Shown piece by piece: positions 16,207 to 23,713 of a DNA stretch of 23,713 nt (its first letter is position 1; every line of letters begins with the position of its first letter). Origin of the DNA: Chloroflexi bacterium UBA4733 (lineage in GTDB: Bacteria > Chloroflexota > UBA4733); the NCBI GenBank assembly GCA_002404055.1, contig DHIZ01000306.1:1-23713 (forward strand), given 5' to 3'. The position numbers and the translations under genes were made by a program. The notes beneath the pieces were generated by a model that worked only from the letters and a program-made list of their open reading frames with translations, was not told the DNA's origin and made no database searches.

Positions 16207-16235
16207 ACCGTAGCAGAAAGTAGCTGGGCGGTCAA
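16207..16235 (-). promoter_or_regulatory. Candidate promoter of the sulfatase cluster
   Basis: On the minus strand, TTGACC (16230-16235) and TACGGT (16207-16212) are separated by 17 bases. The -35 fits well and the -10 poorly. It lies 31 bases before the sulfatase ATG and directly inside the left edge of the palindromic element. Confidence 0.35.
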
Positions 16236-16242
16236 TGGCAGA

Positions 16243-16482
16243 ATCAGCTGAGAGTGCGCCGCAAAGTTTTGCGCGGTCTGCTTGCCAACGGCGTCTCCGC
16301 CGCGCCCGGCGACTGAAGTCGCGGGCTACACGATGCGAAGTCCGCCTGCGCGGACTCGGTCAGCCCGCGCAGGCGGGCTTTGCCGGGTACCCGCGCGTAG
16401 CGTGGGTGCTAGCCCGCGACTTCAGTCGCCGGGAGGTCCCAAGCATCCGGCGCAAAACTTTGCGGCGCACCCGTCGGCTGAT
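16243..16482. mobile_element. MITE-like nested palindromic element
   Basis: Three sets of inverted repeats are nested. The outer arms at 16254-16274 and 16450-16470 are 21 bases and perfect (gtgcgccgcaaagttttgcg...), and extend imperfectly to 16243 and 16482 (atcagc). The middle arms at 16305-16327 and 16411-16433 are 23 bases and perfect (cccggcgactgaagtcgcgg...). The inner arms at 16338-16356 and 16362-16380 are 19 bases with two mismatches. There is no open frame. It occupies most of the 373-base gap between the divergent sulfatase cluster and the dehydrogenase gene. A partial relative lies at 1-30. Terminal inverted repeats and small size suggest a non-autonomous mobile element or a REP/BIME-type repeat. 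I see no clear target duplication. Confidence 0.75.
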
Positions 16483-16549
16483 CCCACCCGCACGCTACAC
16501 TTTCCGCTGATATTCGGGTGACACCAGGCGGCGTGGAGAAGGAGCAATA

Positions 16550-17545
16550 ATGGCAGCACAACGTGAGCGAGTCTTTGTCAGTTGGCGCTTCCCGGACCCG
16601 GCGCTGCCCTTATTGGAAGCGGCCTTAGACGTGCGGCTCTGGCAGGGGGACACGCCTATTCCTCGGTCAGAATTCCTCAAGGTCATCGCCGACGTGGCCG
16701 GCGTTCTGGTCTCCAACGCCACGGAGCGCCTGGACCGCGAAGCGATGGATGCCGCCCCTGGTCTCAAGGTCATCAGCAACTTTGGCGTGGGAGTGGACAA
16801 CGTCGACCTGTCGCTGGCCACCGAACGGGGCATCCTGGTCTGCAACACTCCTGGCGTGCTGGTGGAGACGACAGCGGATCACGGCTTCGCTTTGCTGCTG
16901 GCCGTCGCCCGTCGGCTGCCGGAGGCGCAACAGCACGTACGCGCCGATCGCTGGCAGGGGTGGCACCCCAAACTCCTGGTCGGGCAGGAGGTGTACGGCG
17001 CAACGCTGGGCATTGTTGGACTCGGCGCTATCGGCAGCGCCGTGGCACGACGGGCCAGGGGCTTCAATATGCGTATCCTCTACGCCAGTCGGACGCGCCG
17101 GCCGGAGTTGGAGCAGAGCCTGGGGGTCGAATGGTCGTCCCTTGACGACCTCTTGCGGCAGGCGGATTATGTCTGTCTGACCACCGCTCTCACGGCGGAG
17201 ACTCGCCACCTCATCGGCCGTCGGGAACTGGCCCTGATGAAGCCCTCGGCCGTGCTCGTAAACATCGCCCGCGGGCCGATCGTGGATCAGTCAGCGCTCT
17301 ACGACGCGCTTAAGGAACACCGGCTGTTCGGAGCCGGGCTTGATGTGACAGACCCCGAACCGATGCGCGGCACAGATCCCCTGCTCACCCTCGACAACTG
17401 CCTGATCGTGCCGCACATCGGCAGCGCCGGAGCCGGCGCTCGCGCGCGAATGTCAGAATTAGCAGCCACCAACCTGATCGACGGCCTTGCCGGCCAGCGG
17501 CCGCGCCACCTTGTCAACCCGGAAGCGCTCAACAACGCTCCGTGA
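16550..17545 (+). CDS. D-2-hydroxyacid dehydrogenase (glyoxylate/hydroxypyruvate reductase family)
   Basis: The protein is 331 residues, standard for the family. The NAD(P)-binding loop is GLGAIG (157-162). Catalytic residues are R241 (NIARGP), E270 (DVTDPEP) and H289 (VPHIGSA). NFGVGVDNVD (77-86) is the usual substrate-domain element. It reduces a 2-keto acid such as glyoxylate or hydroxypyruvate to the D-hydroxy acid, or runs in reverse. Sequence alone does not fix the substrate. ATG 16550 has ggagaaggag at 16534-16543. It stands alone on its strand, divergent from the sulfatase cluster and convergent with rseP. Confidence 0.9.
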   Translation: MAAQRERVFVSWRFPDPALPLLEAALDVRLWQGDTPIPRSEFLKVIADVAGVLVSNATERLDREAMDAAPGLKVISNFGVGVDNVDLSLATERGILVCNTPGVLVETTADHGFALLLAVARRLPEAQQHVRADRWQGWHPKLLVGQEVYGATLGIVGLGAIGSAVARRARGFNMRILYASRTRRPELEQSLGVEWSSLDDLLRQADYVCLTTALTAETRHLIGRRELALMKPSAVLVNIARGPIVDQSALYDALKEHRLFGAGLDVTDPEPMRGTDPLLTLDNCLIVPHIGSAGAGARARMSELAATNLIDGLAGQRPRHLVNPEALNNAP

Positions 17546-17578
17546 ACGCTCCCGTAAGCGCCGGACGCATCCCGGTCC

Positions 17579-18613
17579 CTATTGCGGCGGACTGGCGACT
17601 TCGTGAAACGAGATCACCAGCATCAGGGTGAGCAGCAGCATGAAGCCGACGAGGTGGATTGTCCCCTCCAGTCGAGGATCGAGGCGCCGACCGCGCACCC
17701 GCTCCAGCAGCACGACAGCGAGCCGGCCACCGTCAAGGGCCGGGAAGGGCAGCATGTTAACGATGGCGAGGTTGATCGACAGCAGCGCGGTCAGCTCGAT
17801 CAAGGGCCCCGGCCCCGCGTGTGCGGCCTCGCCGGTCAGTTTCGTAATCCCGACAGGGCCGGAGAGTTGGACCCCTGCGGCGCCAAACGTCTGGCGGATG
17901 CCGTCGAAAAAGGCGCCAAAAAACGAGGCGGTTTGTTGGACGCCGATGATCGGCGCTTTCCAGATCGGCGAACGTACTGGAATGACGCGCGCCATGTAGG
18001 CGATGCCGACGTGGCCCTGACCCGTTTGCACCTGTGTACGGGGCGTCACAACGACCTGTTGCGTCTGCTGTATATCACCGGTGGGGGCGACCGTCAGCTC
18101 CAGCGGCTTCCCCAGACTGGCGTTGATAATGTCCCCAAACTGCGCCTCGCTGGTCAGACGTTGCCCGTTGGCGCTCAGGACGACCTCGTTCACCTGCAGG
18201 CCCGCCGCCGCAGCCGGACTGCCGCTCTGTACCTGCTGTATCACGATGCCATCCATCGTTGGCTCGCCCACGATGGCCACGATCGTGAGCAGCACCGGCA
18301 CAATCAGCACGTTCATGGTGGCGCCGGCGCAGAGGATGATGGCGCGCTTCCAGCGAGCCTTGGCGGCGAAACTAGCCGGCGAATAGATCTCGCCGTCTTC
18401 GCCTTCCATGCGCACGTAGCCGCCGAGCGGTATGGCATTGAGGGCGTAGTCGGTGCCGCCAATGTGGATGGCAGCGATTCGGGGCGGGAAGCCAAAAGCG
18501 AACTCCTTCACACGCACGCCAAAGAGGCGTGCGGTGATGTAGTGGCCGAACTCGTGCGCCAGCACCAGGAGCAGCAAGACGGGAATGATCCAGAGGTAAT
18601 AGGCCCAGAACAC
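17579..18613 (-). CDS. rseP: Site-2 intramembrane zinc metalloprotease RseP
   Basis: The 344-residue membrane protein starts with a helix carrying the zinc motif H20-E-F-G-H24. A PDZ domain covers about 115-190 (VQSGSPAAAAGLQVNE). The second metal motif is MLPFPALDGGRL near residue 290, followed by a last membrane helix (GFMLLLTLMLVISF). It cuts transmembrane proteins such as anti-sigma factors or spent signal peptides. With one PDZ domain it is shorter than the two-PDZ E. coli protein and resembles the Gram-positive type. The GTG start directly follows the dxr stop with no gap, so it is translationally coupled. Confidence 0.93.
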   Translation of the reverse strand: MFWAYYLWIIPVLLLLVLAHEFGHYITARLFGVRVKEFAFGFPPRIAAIHIGGTDYALNAIPLGGYVRMEGEDGEIYSPASFAAKARWKRAIILCAGATMNVLIVPVLLTIVAIVGEPTMDGIVIQQVQSGSPAAAAGLQVNEVVLSANGQRLTSEAQFGDIINASLGKPLELTVAPTGDIQQTQQVVVTPRTQVQTGQGHVGIAYMARVIPVRSPIWKAPIIGVQQTASFFGAFFDGIRQTFGAAGVQLSGPVGITKLTGEAAHAGPGPLIELTALLSINLAIVNMLPFPALDGGRLAVVLLERVRGRRLDPRLEGTIHLVGFMLLLTLMLVISFHEVASPPQ

Positions 18614-19780
18614 TCAAGGCACCCGTTCCAGCGCCGTGCGCTCGACCAACTCCGCAGCAAGGCGACGCGACTCGCGATCCGCCTCCAGCACGTCCTCCAA
18701 CGCCGGGTGGGGAACGTTGCTATGGCGATCCAGCACAGACCGGACCACCCCAATGAGGCCGGGCCAGGAGATGCGATTCGCCAGGAACGCCGCCACAGCA
18801 ACGTCGTCCGCAGCGCAGAGCGCTGTCGGGTAGGTGCCGCCCTGGCGCCCTGCCCGTTGCGCCATGTCGAGGCAGGGGAAGCGCGCCAGATCGGGTGGGG
18901 CAAAGCTCAGCGAACCCGTGTGCTGCACGTCAAGTGCCTTCTGGGGCGACGGCCAGCGGTCCGGCCAGGAGAGGGCGTAGCGGATGGGAGTGCGCATATC
19001 CGGGGCGCCAAGCTGGGCCTTCAGCACACCGTCACAAAATTGCACCAACGAGTGTACAGTGCCCTGAGGATGGATGACCACGTCGATGCACTCGTAAGGG
19101 ATGCCAAAGAGCCAGTGTGCCTCGATGACCTCCAGCCCTTTGTTCATCAAGGTCGCGGAGTCAATCGTGATCTTGCTGCCCATTGCCCACACCGGGTGGC
19201 GCAGGGCCTGCGCCGGCGTTGCGGCCTCCAACTGTTCCGGCGTCCACTCGCGGAACGGCCCGCCGGTTGCTGTCAGGATCAGCTTACTGACGGCCCCGGC
19301 TGGTTCGCCCTGGAGGCACTGCCAGAGTGCCGAGTGCTCGCTATCGACGGGTCGTAACTGGATACCGGCCTGATCCGCTTCACGACGCACGAGTTCTCCA
19401 GCCATCACCAGCGCTTCCTTGTTGGCGAGCGCGATGGCCTTGCCGGCGCGGATGGCTGCCAGCAGCGGTCGGAACCCGGCGCTGCCGCTGGTCGCGGCAA
19501 CCACGATGTCCGCCGAAGGGTAGGTTGCCACCTCCGTCAGTGCTTCCGGCCCTCCCCAGCAACGCGTCGTCGTATCGGGCAGCGTCCAATGCGCTTCTGA
19601 GGTCAGGCAGGCAAACTCGGGCGCGAACTCCCGGACTTGCGCTTCCAGCAGGGCAGCATTGCGATGAGCGGCGAGCGCGACAACCTTCAGGCGCTCCGGT
19701 TGCTCGCGTACGACGTCAAGGGTCTGCCGTCCAACGGAACCGGTACTGCCGAGGATGGCGAGGCGTAAAGCATTATCCAC
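18614..19780 (-). CDS. dxr: 1-deoxy-D-xylulose 5-phosphate reductoisomerase
   Basis: The 388-residue enzyme makes 2-C-methyl-D-erythritol 4-phosphate from DXP with NADPH, the committed step of the MEP isoprenoid pathway. GSTGSVG (11-17) binds NADPH. ANKEALVMAG is at 119-128. D146 and E148 (VDSEHSA) and E217 (NKGLEVIEAH) are the metal ligands. The flexible loop HPVWAMGSKITIDSA is at 195-209. The GTG start overlaps the end of cdsA by 8 bases. An ATG a few bases on is in the wrong frame. Confidence 0.95.
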   Translation of the reverse strand: MDNALRLAILGSTGSVGRQTLDVVREQPERLKVVALAAHRNAALLEAQVREFAPEFACLTSEAHWTLPDTTTRCWGGPEALTEVATYPSADIVVAATSGSAGFRPLLAAIRAGKAIALANKEALVMAGELVRREADQAGIQLRPVDSEHSALWQCLQGEPAGAVSKLILTATGGPFREWTPEQLEAATPAQALRHPVWAMGSKITIDSATLMNKGLEVIEAHWLFGIPYECIDVVIHPQGTVHSLVQFCDGVLKAQLGAPDMRTPIRYALSWPDRWPSPQKALDVQHTGSLSFAPPDLARFPCLDMAQRAGRQGGTYPTALCAADDVAVAAFLANRISWPGLIGVVRSVLDRHSNVPHPALEDVLEADRESRRLAAELVERTALERVP

Positions 19781-20585
19781 TGTGAATCAGAATAACACAG
19801 GCCGCCATGACCGGGATCACGAACAGCAGCCCGTCGATCCGATCCAGCACACCACCGTGGCCGGGGATCAGCCGGCTCGAGTCTTTCACACCCAGTTGCC
19901 GCTTCAGCAGCGATTCCAACAGGTCACCCAACACCGCCGCCGCGCCCCCGGCTATACCGATGAGCGCCCCTTGCCAGCCGGGACGCCCCAGCGCCAGCAG
20001 CGCAGCGGCGCCGCCAACCAGCGCCGCTATCGCCAGCCCGCCAACTAGTCCTTCAACGGTCTTCTTGGGACTCACGCGGGGTACGAGTAGGCGCCGCCCC
20101 AACGCGCGGCCGGTGGCGTAGGCGCCAGTGTCGGCCGCGATCGTGATGGCAATGCCGGTGAGGAGCCAGGCCAGACCGTTCGCAGCACCAACTACGTTGC
20201 GCAGGAAGATGGCGTAACCGGCCAGCCAGCCGAGCCAGACGACGCCGAGAACCGTGTAGGCAATATCGGTCAGAACGCCTGCGTAGTCGGCTCGCAAGAG
20301 CGCTGCAACGGCGATCCCGCCAAACGCCGCAAGCAGCGCCAGGTCACGCCAGCCGGCGGGCGCGGCGCCGAACACGCAGACACCCAACGCTGAGATGGCG
20401 CCGACGACCAGGAACGGGCGGATGCGCCCGGTCCGGCCCATCGTCGCCCACTCCCACCAGGCGGCCGCGACGACAATCAGGACAAAGAGCGAGAACAGGG
20501 GGCCACCGAGAACAGTGACGGGTACGGCAACAGCCAGAATGACCGCGGCGCTGAGGATGCGCTGGACGAGGTTGTTGTGCAGCAT
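19773..20585 (-). CDS. cdsA: Phosphatidate cytidylyltransferase (CDP-diacylglycerol synthase)
   Basis: The protein has 270 residues and about seven or eight membrane helices. The family signature is complete at S225-D251, including LLKRQLGVKDSS and PGHGGVLDRID. SPKKTVEG (172-179) and ADTGAY (151-156) are also conserved. It converts phosphatidic acid and CTP into CDP-diacylglycerol at the inner membrane. It starts 6 bases after frr, where uppS would lie in many bacteria. Confidence 0.95.
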   Translation of the reverse strand: MLHNNLVQRILSAAVILAVAVPVTVLGGPLFSLFVLIVVAAAWWEWATMGRTGRIRPFLVVGAISALGVCVFGAAPAGWRDLALLAAFGGIAVAALLRADYAGVLTDIAYTVLGVVWLGWLAGYAIFLRNVVGAANGLAWLLTGIAITIAADTGAYATGRALGRRLLVPRVSPKKTVEGLVGGLAIAALVGGAAALLALGRPGWQGALIGIAGGAAAVLGDLLESLLKRQLGVKDSSRLIPGHGGVLDRIDGLLFVIPVMAACVILIHSG

Positions 20586-20591
20586 CCGCTC

Positions 20592-21149
20592 CTACACCTC
20601 GGTAATCTCCGCCTGCTTTGCTGCACCGATGCGGTCAACCTCGCCGACGTAGCGGTCGAGCAGCTTTTGCAACTGGTCGTCGCTACGCTTGGCTTCGTCT
20701 TCGGATATCTCGCTGGCGCGTTCTGCTTTGCGCAGGCCGTCGTGGGTCTCCCGCCGCTCGTTGCGGAGGGAGACCTTGGCCTCCTCCAGGCGCTTCGTCA
20801 CCATGCGGCCCAGTTCCGTGCGGCGCTGTTGGGTCAGCGGTGGCACGGTGATGCGGAGGACTGTGCCGTCGTTGGACGGATTGAAGCCGAGGTCGGCCTT
20901 GAGGATGGCACGCTCGATATCTTGAATCAGCTTGCGGTCCCAGGGTTGTATGACGATGGTGCGCGCGTCGGGTGCGCTGAGCGTCGCCACGCCTTGCAGC
21001 GGCGTGGTTGCCCCGTAGTAGTCGACGGTCACGCGCTGTAGCAATTCCGGGGAAGCCCGCCCGGTGCGGATCGTGACCAGATCGCGCCGTAACGCTTCGA
21101 TCGTCTTCTTCATGCGGTCTTCAGTGTCCGTCAATGTTGGTACGGGCAT
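20592..21149 (-). CDS. frr: Ribosome recycling factor
   Basis: The 185 residues equal the usual family length. The conserved core LRTGRASPELL-like RTGRASPELLQRVTVDYYGA and TLSAPDARTIVIQPWD, and the C-terminal KRSDDQLQKLLDRYVGEVD, are clear. Together with EF-G it splits post-termination ribosomes. ATG 21149 has gggaga upstream. It begins 22 bases after the DtxR-type gene. Confidence 0.97.
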   Translation of the reverse strand: MPVPTLTDTEDRMKKTIEALRRDLVTIRTGRASPELLQRVTVDYYGATTPLQGVATLSAPDARTIVIQPWDRKLIQDIERAILKADLGFNPSNDGTVLRITVPPLTQQRRTELGRMVTKRLEEAKVSLRNERRETHDGLRKAERASEISEDEAKRSDDQLQKLLDRYVGEVDRIGAAKQAEITEV

Positions 21150-21171
21150 CCGATTCTCCCTTCAGGAGTAG

Positions 21172-21846
21172 TTAGGCAGCGACACGCACCCAGATTTTAT
21201 CCGCCACCGCCGAGGCAATGGCAACGTCCTGGCCGTCGAGGCTGGCGGTGACGCCGTGCTCGTGATCCATCGCGCGCACCGTCAGTTGAGCGCCAGGGCG
21301 GATGTGCCGGTCCCCCAGGTAACGCAGCAGCGCCGACTCGTCTTCCACCACCTCAGAGATGCAGACGACCTGGACAGCTTCCCCAACGGCAGCGCCGGTG
21401 AGGCGACGAGCGCCAAGGTCGGCCAGATAGCGTGTCGGGTTGCGCCCCGGTGCGGGGATTGGGTTGCCGTGCGGACAGGTCTCGGGCTCACCCATCACCG
21501 TGAGCATGCGCGCTTCCAGCATCGGCGAGAGGCCGTGCTCCAGACGATGTGCCTCTTCGTGCGCTTCGGTCCAATCCAGACCGAACATATCGACGAGCAT
21601 GCGCTCCAGCAAGCGATGGCGGCGCAAACCGGACTCCGCCATGGTCCGCCCCTCCGCCGTCAGGTGGATGTTCTTGCGCGCGTCCAGCGTGATGAAGCCT
21701 TGCTTCACCATGCGACTCAGCGTCTCACTGACCGTTGGCGGCGAGATGTGGAAGCGCTCCGCCAGGCGCGCCGCGATGACGGCTTCTTCTTCCATCATCA
21801 GGTTATAGATGGTTTCCAGGTAGCTTTCCATGACAGGTGTGGCCAT
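21172..21846 (-). CDS. DtxR/MntR family metal-dependent transcriptional regulator with FeoA-like domain
   Basis: The 224-residue protein has a winged-helix domain (about 1-65, IAARLAERFHISPPTVSETLSRM), a dimerisation and metal-binding domain (66-140, with RHRLLERML, EEAHRLEHGLS and CPHGNPIP) and a C-terminal SH3/FeoA-like domain. E11, the His of RRHRLL, and the Glu and His of LEH match metal ligands of MntR and DtxR. The residue equal to DtxR Cys102 or MntR Glu99 is His, and the Asp8/Met10 position is Ser, so metal choice (Mn or Fe) is open. ATG 21846 is preferred over TTG 21852 because ggag at 21854-21857 is seven bases before it. The gene lies inside the translation operon. Confidence 0.9.
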   Translation of the reverse strand: MATPVMESYLETIYNLMMEEEAVIAARLAERFHISPPTVSETLSRMVKQGFITLDARKNIHLTAEGRTMAESGLRRHRLLERMLVDMFGLDWTEAHEEAHRLEHGLSPMLEARMLTVMGEPETCPHGNPIPAPGRNPTRYLADLGARRLTGAAVGEAVQVVCISEVVEDESALLRYLGDRHIRPGAQLTVRAMDHEHGVTASLDGQDVAIASAVADKIWVRVAA

Positions 21847-21848
21847 GC

Positions 21849-22604
21849 TCAAGCTCCGGAATCGGCGCCGGCCAGGGCGGACGGCTCGCCAACGTAGGTA
21901 CCCACCCGCTCGCCGCGAGCAGCCCGCACCAGATTGCCCTCGCCGTTGGCGTCAAAGACGATGATCGGCAGCTTGTTTTCCATACAGAGCGTCAAGGCAG
22001 TGCCGTCCATGACCTGGAGGCGCTGGGTCAAGGCATCCATGTAGTCTAGCGAGGTGAAGCGCACCGCCGCTGGATTGTGACGGGGATCGTCGTTGTACAC
22101 GGCGTCCACGCCGTTCTTGCCCATCAGCAGCACCTCGCCGTTGATTTCGATGCAGCGGAGGACCGCCGCGGTGTCGGTCGTGAAGTACGGGTTGCCGGTG
22201 CCGGCGGCGAAAATGACGATACGCCCCTTCTCCAGGTGGCGAATCGCCCGCCGGCGGATGAAGGGTTCTGCCACCTGGCGCATCTCGATCGCCGTTTGCA
22301 GGCGGGTCGGCACGCCGAGGTCCTCGATCGACGACTGGAGTGCCAGCGAGTTCATCACCGTGCCGAGCATGCCCATGTAGTCGGCAGAGGTGCGCTCCAT
22401 GCCCTTGGAGGCGGCGGCCATGCCGCGAAAGATATTGCCGGCCCCGACGACGACGGCCATTTCGATGCCGAGCTGGTGGACGGCAACCAGTTGCTCGGCA
22501 CGGCGGCGCGCAACGACCGGGTCGATGCCGAAGCCGTGCTCGCCGGCGATGGCCTCACCCGACAGCTTGACCAGAATCCGGCGATACCGTTGGCCGTCAG
22601 GCAT
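21849..22604 (-). CDS. pyrH: UMP kinase
   Basis: The 251-residue amino-acid-kinase-fold enzyme phosphorylates UMP to UDP. KLSGEA (13-18), VVGAGNIFRG, DYMGMLGTVMN, AAGTGNPYFTTDTAA and GVDAVYNDDPR are the conserved segments. ATG 22604 shares one base with the tsf stop (TGATG). A GTG one codon earlier is also possible. The stop is 2 bases before the regulator gene. Confidence 0.97.
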   Translation of the reverse strand: MPDGQRYRRILVKLSGEAIAGEHGFGIDPVVARRRAEQLVAVHQLGIEMAVVVGAGNIFRGMAAASKGMERTSADYMGMLGTVMNSLALQSSIEDLGVPTRLQTAIEMRQVAEPFIRRRAIRHLEKGRIVIFAAGTGNPYFTTDTAAVLRCIEINGEVLLMGKNGVDAVYNDDPRHNPAAVRFTSLDYMDALTQRLQVMDGTALTLCMENKLPIIVFDANGEGNLVRAARGERVGTYVGEPSALAGADSGA

Positions 22605-23131
22605 CACTCCCCGCCCAGGACGTAGCGGCTGAAGCGGCCAACCTTAATATTCTCGCCCAACGTCCCGATAGCCTCCTTGAGCAGATCGTTGATTGTCTGG
22701 TTGGTCGCCTGGAAACGCTGTGTCAGTAGCACGCGATCACGCACTGCCTGCTGACGCGATTCGGCATCAAGGTCGGACGGTACGTCCTCCTCACTGACGT
22801 ACTCAGGGCCGGCCGCGACGATGTGCTGGGCGATGCGATGCGCCAGGTGTTTAAACTGGTCGGTGCGCGCCACGAAGTCGGTTTCGCAGTTCAACTCCAG
22901 GAGGGCGCCCACGCGGCCCACGCCGTTGTTGCTGTGGATGTAGGAAGCGACCGTCCCTTCCCGCGTTTCCCGACCGGCCTTCTTGGCAGCGCCTTCCGCC
23001 CCCCAGCGGCGGAGCAAGGTCTTGGCCTTCTCCAGGTCGTTCTCGGACTCGCCAAGTGCTCGTTTGCAGTCCATAACGCCGGCGCCAGTCGCCTCGCGCA
23101 GTACTTTGATGAGCTCGGTGCTTGTTGCCAT
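22604..23131 (-). CDS. tsf: Elongation factor Ts (short form)
   Basis: EF-Ts exchanges the nucleotide on EF-Tu. The N-terminal UBA-like module has TGAGVMDCKRAL (15-26), and the core has ELNCETDFVAR, including the TDFV motif that pushes on EF-Tu. At 175 residues it lacks the second half of the E. coli core and resembles the short, dimeric Thermus-type protein. ATG 23131 has ggggag upstream. The C-terminal IGTLGENIKVGRFSRY closes the family normally, so it is not truncated. Confidence 0.96.
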   Translation of the reverse strand: MATSTELIKVLREATGAGVMDCKRALGESENDLEKAKTLLRRWGAEGAAKKAGRETREGTVASYIHSNNGVGRVGALLELNCETDFVARTDQFKHLAHRIAQHIVAAGPEYVSEEDVPSDLDAESRQQAVRDRVLLTQRFQATNQTINDLLKEAIGTLGENIKVGRFSRYVLGGE

Positions 23132-23160
23132 CGCTAGACTCCCCTGTCACAAACCGGCCC

Positions 23161-23202
23161 TCAGCCGGCGTCATTCTCCTCGCGCCACGCCGTGCCGGCT
23201 GA
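23161..23202 (-). terminator. Hairpin between rpsB and tsf
   Basis: The nine-base arms tcagccggc (23161-23169) and gccggctga (23194-23202) are perfectly complementary and start just after the rpsB stop. No T-run follows on the minus strand. It may be a partial terminator or attenuator, or an RNA processing or stability element. An attenuating hairpin between these two genes is known in E. coli. Confidence 0.4.
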
Positions 23203-23204
23203 CG

Positions 23205-23713
23205 CTAGGCCGACACTCCCCCTTCGGATGCCTCGGCCTCGTACGCCGGTTCCGGCGCAGGCTCCGCGACGGTGCGCGTGCCCACCGACTCGTTCTGCAT
23301 GCGCGCGTCCAGAACAGCATCGGCGATGTAGCGGCAAATCAACTGTACCGACCGAATGCCGTCGTCGTTGGCCGGTATCGGGTAGTCCACTTCATCCGGG
23401 TCCACGTTGGTGTCGACCAGACCGATGATCGGTACATCCAGCCGCTCGGCTTCGGCCATCGCCAGGTGCTCTTTGCGCGTGTCGACGACGAAGATCGCCG
23501 CTGGGACGCGGCGCAGGTCCCGCATGCCGCCGAGGTTGCGTTCCATCCGCTTCAGGTCGTCCAGGAGTACAAGCTGTTCGCGCTTCGGCAACGAGTCCAT
23601 TTCGCCGCTCTGTTGCATCTGCTCCAGTTGGTGCATCCGGCGCAGCCGCGACTCGACAGTCCGGAAGTTCGTCAACATGCCGCCCATCCAGCGGGCGTTG
23701 ACGTAGGCCATGC
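23205..23713 (-). CDS. rpsB: Small ribosomal subunit protein uS2 (partial, N-terminus outside window)
   Basis: The visible 168 residues are the C-terminal two thirds of S2: YVNARWMGGMLTNFRTV, the helical LEQMQQSGEMDSLPKRE, LGGMRDLRRVPAAIFVVDTRKEH and IIGLVDTNVDPDEVDYPIPANDD. The frame is open to the window edge. The in-frame ATG at 23711 is internal, since the family has about 80 residues before RW-GGMLTN. The acidic tail after residue 140 is typical. Confidence 0.96.
   Translation of the reverse strand, partial: MAYVNARWMGGMLTNFRTVESRLRRMHQLEQMQQSGEMDSLPKREQLVLLDDLKRMERNLGGMRDLRRVPAAIFVVDTRKEHLAMAEAERLDVPIIGLVDTNVDPDEVDYPIPANDDGIRSVQLICRYIADAVLDARMQNESVGTRTVAEPAPEPAYEAEASEGGVSA

Noticed and set aside
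16243..16482. CRISPR array or tRNA-like structure
   Set aside because: The repeats are inverted rather than direct, are not regularly spaced, and do not fold as a cloverleaf.
17546..17578. Two-way terminator between the convergent dehydrogenase and rseP genes
   Set aside because: The 33 bases contain no stable stem and no T-run.
17582..19357. A 591-codon open frame on the plus strand opposite rseP and dxr
   Set aside because: It is a long antisense frame produced by the GC-rich codon pattern of two certain genes. Its protein is rich in Arg, His and Gln without recognisable motifs.

Overview
The window is 23.7 kb of high-GC bacterial chromosome. It carries both housekeeping and accessory genes and has no rRNA, tRNA or CRISPR that I can see. 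The best guess for the source is a Chloroflexota-type bacterium. This is an inference from the high GC, the short EF-Ts, the archaeal-like (type 2) valyl-tRNA synthetase, the mrfAB pair and the abundant small palindromic repeats. No single gene proves it.

Layout, left to right. (1) 1-4207, plus strand: a mrfA-mrfB DNA-repair operon (helicase and DnaQ-like exonuclease) with a third, unrecognised two-helix membrane protein gene behind it. (2) 4243-6842: a palindromic repeat, then valS. (3) 6846-8916, minus strand: a Uma2-type nuclease-fold gene and two tandem paralogous toxin-antitoxin-like pairs. The toxin of the second pair is frameshifted, and a perfect 19-bp inverted repeat sits between the pairs. 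(4) 9099-16176, minus strand: a six-gene cluster read in the order sulfatase, acid-sugar dehydratase of the enolase superfamily, truncated choline-sulfatase-like protein, sulfatase, sulfatase-like protein with threonine in place of the formylglycine cysteine, DUF192 protein. None of the sulfatases has a signal peptide. (5) 16243-16482: a nested palindromic MITE-like element upstream of that cluster. (6) 16550-17545, plus strand: a D-2-hydroxyacid dehydrogenase. (7) 17579-23713, minus strand: the translation/envelope operon rpsB-tsf-pyrH-dtxR-frr-cdsA-dxr-rseP, tightly packed. Its dtxR-type metalloregulator is unusual in that place, and uppS, which commonly lies between frr and cdsA, is absent.

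How the genes fit together. The mrfAB pair probably acts in nucleotide-excision-independent repair of DNA damage. The sulfatase/dehydratase cluster looks like a cytoplasmic pathway that removes sulfate from small imported esters and dehydrates a sugar acid. The hydroxyacid dehydrogenase across the palindrome could handle a downstream keto or hydroxy acid, but that link is only by neighbourhood. No transporter and no sulfatase-maturating enzyme is present in the window. The right-hand operon couples ribosome assembly and recycling to UMP kinase, CDP-diacylglycerol synthesis, the MEP isoprenoid pathway and an intramembrane protease.
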